A stretch of DNA of 64,000 bases from an uncultured Hyphomicrobiales bacterium (GTDB taxonomy: Bacteria; Pseudomonadota; Alphaproteobacteria; Rhizobiales; Beijerinckiaceae): positions 27,336 through 91,335 of the forward strand of contig CAINED010000061.1 of assembly GCA_903847605.1 (NCBI GenBank), in the 5' to 3' direction. The notes below the pieces were generated by a model. It made no database searches and had not been told where the DNA came from. It saw only the letters and a list, made by a program, of their open reading frames with translations. The position numbers and the translations under genes are program-made. This document shows, piece by piece, positions 61,579-64,000 of this stretch; position 1 is the first letter of the stretch; each line of letters begins with the position of its first letter.

Positions 61579-62694
61579 TCACTCGGCCGCAACGCGGGAT
61601 GTCTTATTGCCCGCATTGACCAGCGGCATGACCTCCTTCGCCAGGCGGCGGAGCGACTCCGATTCCCATTCTTCGTTCGGTCCGCTCCAATCCGCGCCCG
61701 TTACAAGAAAGGTTCCGACGGGGCCGCATTGTTCGCGCAAGGCCAGCAGCTTTTGCGCCACGGTTTGCGGCGATCCAAAGATCACGCGCTCCTCGATGAT
61801 GCCGTTTACGGTGATCTCGTCGTCGCGCATATCCGGGCGCGACTTCAACGAATCGAGCTTGCCTATGTTTTTGAACACCGTGCGCATGTAGCCGAGGTAA
61901 TGCTGGTAGGCGCTACGCGGATCCATGATGCGCTTGCGTGCTTCCTCGTCCGTTCCTGCGACGAAGATGTTGCGCGAGAGCCGCCACTTGCGTCCGTCGG
62001 GCTCGTGCCCGCCTTCTTCGCAGCCGCGCAGATATTCCGTCCATTGCGTCGCGACGAGTTTTGGCGGCAGCAGCGAGCTAGTGACGAAACTCCAGCCGCG
62101 CTGTCCGGCGAGCCGGACCGTCGCCGAATTCGGACTGGCGGACGGAAGGCAGATTTCCGGATGCGGCTGCTGGAAGGGCTTGGGCATTTCGCCGAGGCCA
62201 AGCTCCTCGCTGATCGATTTCTGGATACGCGTCGTCCAGAATTCGCCCTCGATGTCGTAGGGCGGCTTGCTCGACCAAATCTTCAGGATCGTATCGAGCG
62301 ACTCGACCAGCATGCGCTGGCGGCGCGCCGCATCGCCAACCTGAAACAATTCGTAGTCGGACCCGAGGCTTCCGGTGCCCGCGCCAAAAATCAGCCGGCC
62401 GCGACTCAAATGGTCGAACTGGGCGATCTCGCCCGCGATGACGGCCGGGTGCCGGTTCGGCAGGTTGATGACGCCAGTCGCGAACCGGATGTTTTTGGTC
62501 TGCGGAATCAGGTTCGCCATGAACATCAGCGGCGACGGATAGGGCTCGCTGATCGCCGAGAAGTGCTCGCCGAGCCAAAGCTCATCATAGCCCAACTCCT
62601 CCAGAAGTAGGCACTTGCGCGTATCCTGATCGATGTGGACGTGCATTGGCGGCCCCGGCGGATGCAGGGGCATCATGAAAAGGCCAAGGCGCAT
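61579..62694 (-). CDS. Luciferase-like (LLM) flavin-dependent monooxygenase
   Basis: A 371-residue LLM oxygenase of a branch distinct from the other three: LGLFMMPLHPPGPPMHVHID, LGYDELWLGEHFSAISEPYP, TGVINLPNRHPAVIAGEIAQFDHLSRGR and FGSPQTVAQKLLALREQ. This N-terminal MPLHPP pattern resembles limonene or alkane-type monooxygenase relatives. It is followed by an alpha/beta hydrolase ten bases later. The GGAGGAAATG sequence gives the ribosome site. Confidence 0.9.
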   Translation of the reverse strand: MRLGLFMMPLHPPGPPMHVHIDQDTRKCLLLEELGYDELWLGEHFSAISEPYPSPLMFMANLIPQTKNIRFATGVINLPNRHPAVIAGEIAQFDHLSRGRLIFGAGTGSLGSDYELFQVGDAARRQRMLVESLDTILKIWSSKPPYDIEGEFWTTRIQKSISEELGLGEMPKPFQQPHPEICLPSASPNSATVRLAGQRGWSFVTSSLLPPKLVATQWTEYLRGCEEGGHEPDGRKWRLSRNIFVAGTDEEARKRIMDPRSAYQHYLGYMRTVFKNIGKLDSLKSRPDMRDDEITVNGIIEERVIFGSPQTVAQKLLALREQCGPVGTFLVTGADWSGPNEEWESESLRRLAKEVMPLVNAGNKTSRVAAE

Positions 62695-62893
62695 TGCATT
62701 TCCTCCGCGGTCTTTTTTGCGACCTTAACCCGCCCGCCGCCATGCGCAAGGCACAGGGCCAAATTCCCGGCATGCGGAAATCAGGGTTCAGTCATGCATG
62801 TCAGGTACTTTTGCTGCATCTGCGAAAGGATTATATTGCATTGCACAATCGGCCGTGGCCATCCGCCCTCCGGCCTGAACAGGATAGCCGATA

Positions 62894-63103
62894 ATGCGCA
62901 CCACCTCTTACGAAAACACCCTCGCTTTCGTTCACGCGCTGAACAGGAAGCCCCGCCGGACCAGTCTGTTACAAAGGGTTGTCTGGTTTTTCGACACGAT
63001 GTCCGAAGGCGTTCACAGCGCCGCTGCCTATGACGAGCTGGTTCGCAAGGGCATGCGGCCGGAGCAGGCGGTACGCCGGGTCTTCGAGACGATGAAGCGC
63101 TAA
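62894..63103 (+). CDS. Hypothetical small protein
   Basis: A 69-residue, Arg-rich protein with two predicted helices (FDTMSEGVHSAAAYDELVRKG and PEQAVRRVFETMKR, about residues 33-68). No signal peptide or membrane segment. An AGGATAG stretch lies 14 bases ahead of the ATG, a weak ribosome site. I do not recognise a family. The composition fits a genuine protein, but it could be a chance ORF. Confidence 0.5.
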   Translation: MRTTSYENTLAFVHALNRKPRRTSLLQRVVWFFDTMSEGVHSAAAYDELVRKGMRPEQAVRRVFETMKR

Positions 63104-63289
63104 ACTGCTGGCTGAGCCTGGAGTTCGCCTGATCGTGGTGAACTTCTCATATTCGACCGCGCGCCTGAGCGAGCAGCGTTTCGGTGGCTATCCGGCTTGC
63201 TGCGTCCACGCAGTCTGTCGGGAAAGAGGCGGATTTCCGAAATCAGGCGCCGATCTGCGGCGCCCGCTTTCGCGCCAAACTATCCTCGG

Positions 63290-63547
63290 TCATTGAGCAG
63301 GATCGTTTCTGCGGATCAGGCGTTTGATTGCGACTGCTTTTCCCGAACCGGATTTGAAATATGTTTCAAGCTCTCTGGCATGTTGTTCCGTTGGAACGGC
63401 GACATAAGATTTCAGTATGACCGGTAAATATGCCTTCGTTGAGAGAACGTGACCCGACTGATGCGAGGATAAACGCCGCCTTAAATTGTTGGTCGAACCG
63501 ACGTAAATATCGCCGTTGCTCAATTGAAGAAAATAAACATACCACAT
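63290..63547 (-). CDS. GIY-YIG nuclease domain protein
   Basis: An 85-residue single-domain GIY-YIG protein. YVYFLQLSNGDIYVGSTNNLRRRL carries the two strand motifs (YVY and IYVG) and the catalytic Arg region (shown as two parts, YVYFLQLSNGD and IYVGSTNNLRRRL). The Glu in ARELETYFKSGSG is the metal ligand. Small proteins of this UPF0213-type group are widespread in rhizobia and have no set function. It lies just downstream of tRNA-Ser and a palindrome. Confidence 0.88.
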   Translation of the reverse strand: MWYVYFLQLSNGDIYVGSTNNLRRRLSSHQSGHVLSTKAYLPVILKSYVAVPTEQHARELETYFKSGSGKAVAIKRLIRRNDPAQ

Positions 63548-63590
63548 TGGCTCTAGGGTCTCCCTGCGCGGCCTCGCCGCTTCGGGAGAT

Positions 63591-63646
63591 CACCCTACGC
63601 CATTGGAATTCCTTGGCCAGCCACCCGAAGCCAAAGGCGTAGGGTG
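63591..63646. repeat. Inverted repeat at the 3' end of tRNA-Ser
   Basis: CACCCTACGCC (63591-63601) and its exact complement GGCGTAGGGTG (63636-63646) bound a 34-base middle part. The pairing extends inward with one mismatch (ATTGG against CCAAA). The right arm runs into the CCA end of tRNA-Ser. It could be the tRNA transcript's terminator or a palindromic repeat element that settled at the tRNA 3' end. Confidence 0.6.
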
Positions 63647-63734
63647 GCGGAGAGGGAGGGATTTGAACCCCCGGTACCCTTGCGGGTACTCCGCATTTCG
63701 AGTGCGGTGCGATCGACCACTCTGCCACCTCTCC
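63645..63734 (-). tRNA. tRNA-Ser (anticodon CGA)
   Basis: Read on the minus strand: 5' acceptor GGAGAGG pairs with CCTCTCC, followed by discriminator G and an encoded CCA (63645-63647). The anticodon loop CTCGAAA gives CGA, for UCG codons. A long variable arm (GTACCCGCAAGGGTAC) marks a class II serine tRNA, and the T-arm GGTTCAAATCC is normal. Confidence 0.96.
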
Positions 63735-63915
63735 GCGGCGGGTTGCGGCGCTTAGCCGTACCCATTGGTCGTGAGCGCGCCAGATATCACGGGGCGAGGC
63801 AGCGGCACAAGTTTTTTGCGCTGCAAACTCCCGTTCGGCCGAAACACCTCGCCTGTGTTGACCCGGGGGGGCCGATCCTATAGTTCCGCCGCTTGCGCCG
63901 GGGGCTCCCGTGCGC

Positions 63916-64000
63916 GCCCCTGTGGCGGAATTGGTAGACGCGCTCGACTCAAAATCGAGTTCCGCAAGGAGTGCTGGTTCGATCCCGGCCAGGGGCACCA
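63916..64000 (+). tRNA. tRNA-Leu (anticodon CAA)
   Basis: The acceptor GCCCCTG pairs with CAGGGGC, then A and encoded CCA, which ends exactly at the window edge. The anticodon stem CTCGA/TCGAG encloses loop CTCAAAA, so the anticodon is CAA for UUG codons. The variable arm (TTCCGCAAGGAG region) and T-arm GGTTCGATCC fit a class II leucine tRNA. Confidence 0.96.

Noticed and set aside
1..64000. CRISPR arrays, insertion sequences, prophage or integrase genes
   Set aside because: No regularly spaced repeats and no transposase, integrase or phage structural proteins were seen on either strand.

Overview
This window reads as a chromosomal segment of a GC-rich alphaproteobacterium, most likely of the order Hyphomicrobiales (Rhizobiales), in the Bradyrhizobiaceae/Xanthobacteraceae neighbourhood. 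That placement is inferred from three things: the housekeeping genes present (rph, rdgB, hemW, rsmI, yraN, gshB, glnD, grpE), the expansion of TctC/Bug-type solute-binding proteins, and an amino acid:[carrier protein] ligase cluster of the kind described in Bradyrhizobium and Agrobacterium. No transposase, integrase, plasmid gene, phage gene or CRISPR array is visible. No DNA-binding transcription factor was recognised in the 64 kb.

Layout. 0-6.4 kb: an operon with a carrier protein, an acyl-CoA-dehydrogenase-like flavoprotein, a truncated seryl-tRNA-synthetase-like amino acid:[carrier protein] ligase, a DUF1839 protein and a GH2 beta-mannosidase-like protein. 6.4-12.7 kb: catabolic genes (two SDRs, LigA/LigB extradiol dioxygenase, alpha/beta hydrolase, luciferase-like monooxygenase, Rieske oxygenase). 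12.8-14.1 kb: rph and rdgB. 14.3-39.2 kb: a large accessory block. It holds a Tat-exported ThDP enzyme with a cytochrome c and an LVIVD-repeat protein; an orphan molybdenum hydroxylase large subunit; eight TctC-type binding proteins; a TctA-TctB fusion permease; an MFS carrier; a GMC oxidoreductase; a duplicated VOC/TctC set; and an Asp/Glu-racemase-fold enzyme. 39.3-43.3 kb: hemW, a penicillin-binding-protein-activator-like lipoprotein, rsmI and yraN. 43.4-49.4 kb: a second accessory insert (membrane-bound spermidine-synthase-like protein, TctC, alpha/beta hydrolase, LLM oxygenase, PNPOx-like protein). 49.5-54.1 kb: gshB, glnD, grpE. 54.1-62.7 kb: small envelope and lipocalin-like proteins, alkB, then more catabolic genes (Rieske oxygenase, DJ-1/PfpI, GST, dienelactone hydrolase, two LLM oxygenases, alpha/beta hydrolase). 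62.9-64 kb: two small ORFs, tRNA-Ser(CGA) and tRNA-Leu(CAA).

How it works together. The accessory genes look like a scavenging and oxidation repertoire for aromatic or carboxylated compounds: high-affinity periplasmic capture (nine TctC proteins, one TctAB permease), oxygenation (two Rieske oxygenases, four LLM flavin monooxygenases), ring cleavage (LigAB, VOC proteins) and hydrolysis (three alpha/beta hydrolases, dienelactone hydrolase). They interrupt gene neighbourhoods that are otherwise conserved (rdgB-hemW and yraN-gshB). The two most unusual units are the carrier-protein aminoacylation operon at the left end and the three-gene exported ThDP enzyme/cytochrome c/LVIVD operon at 14.3-18.2 kb. 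The substrates of both are unknown. No stretch longer than 300 bases lacks a gene.
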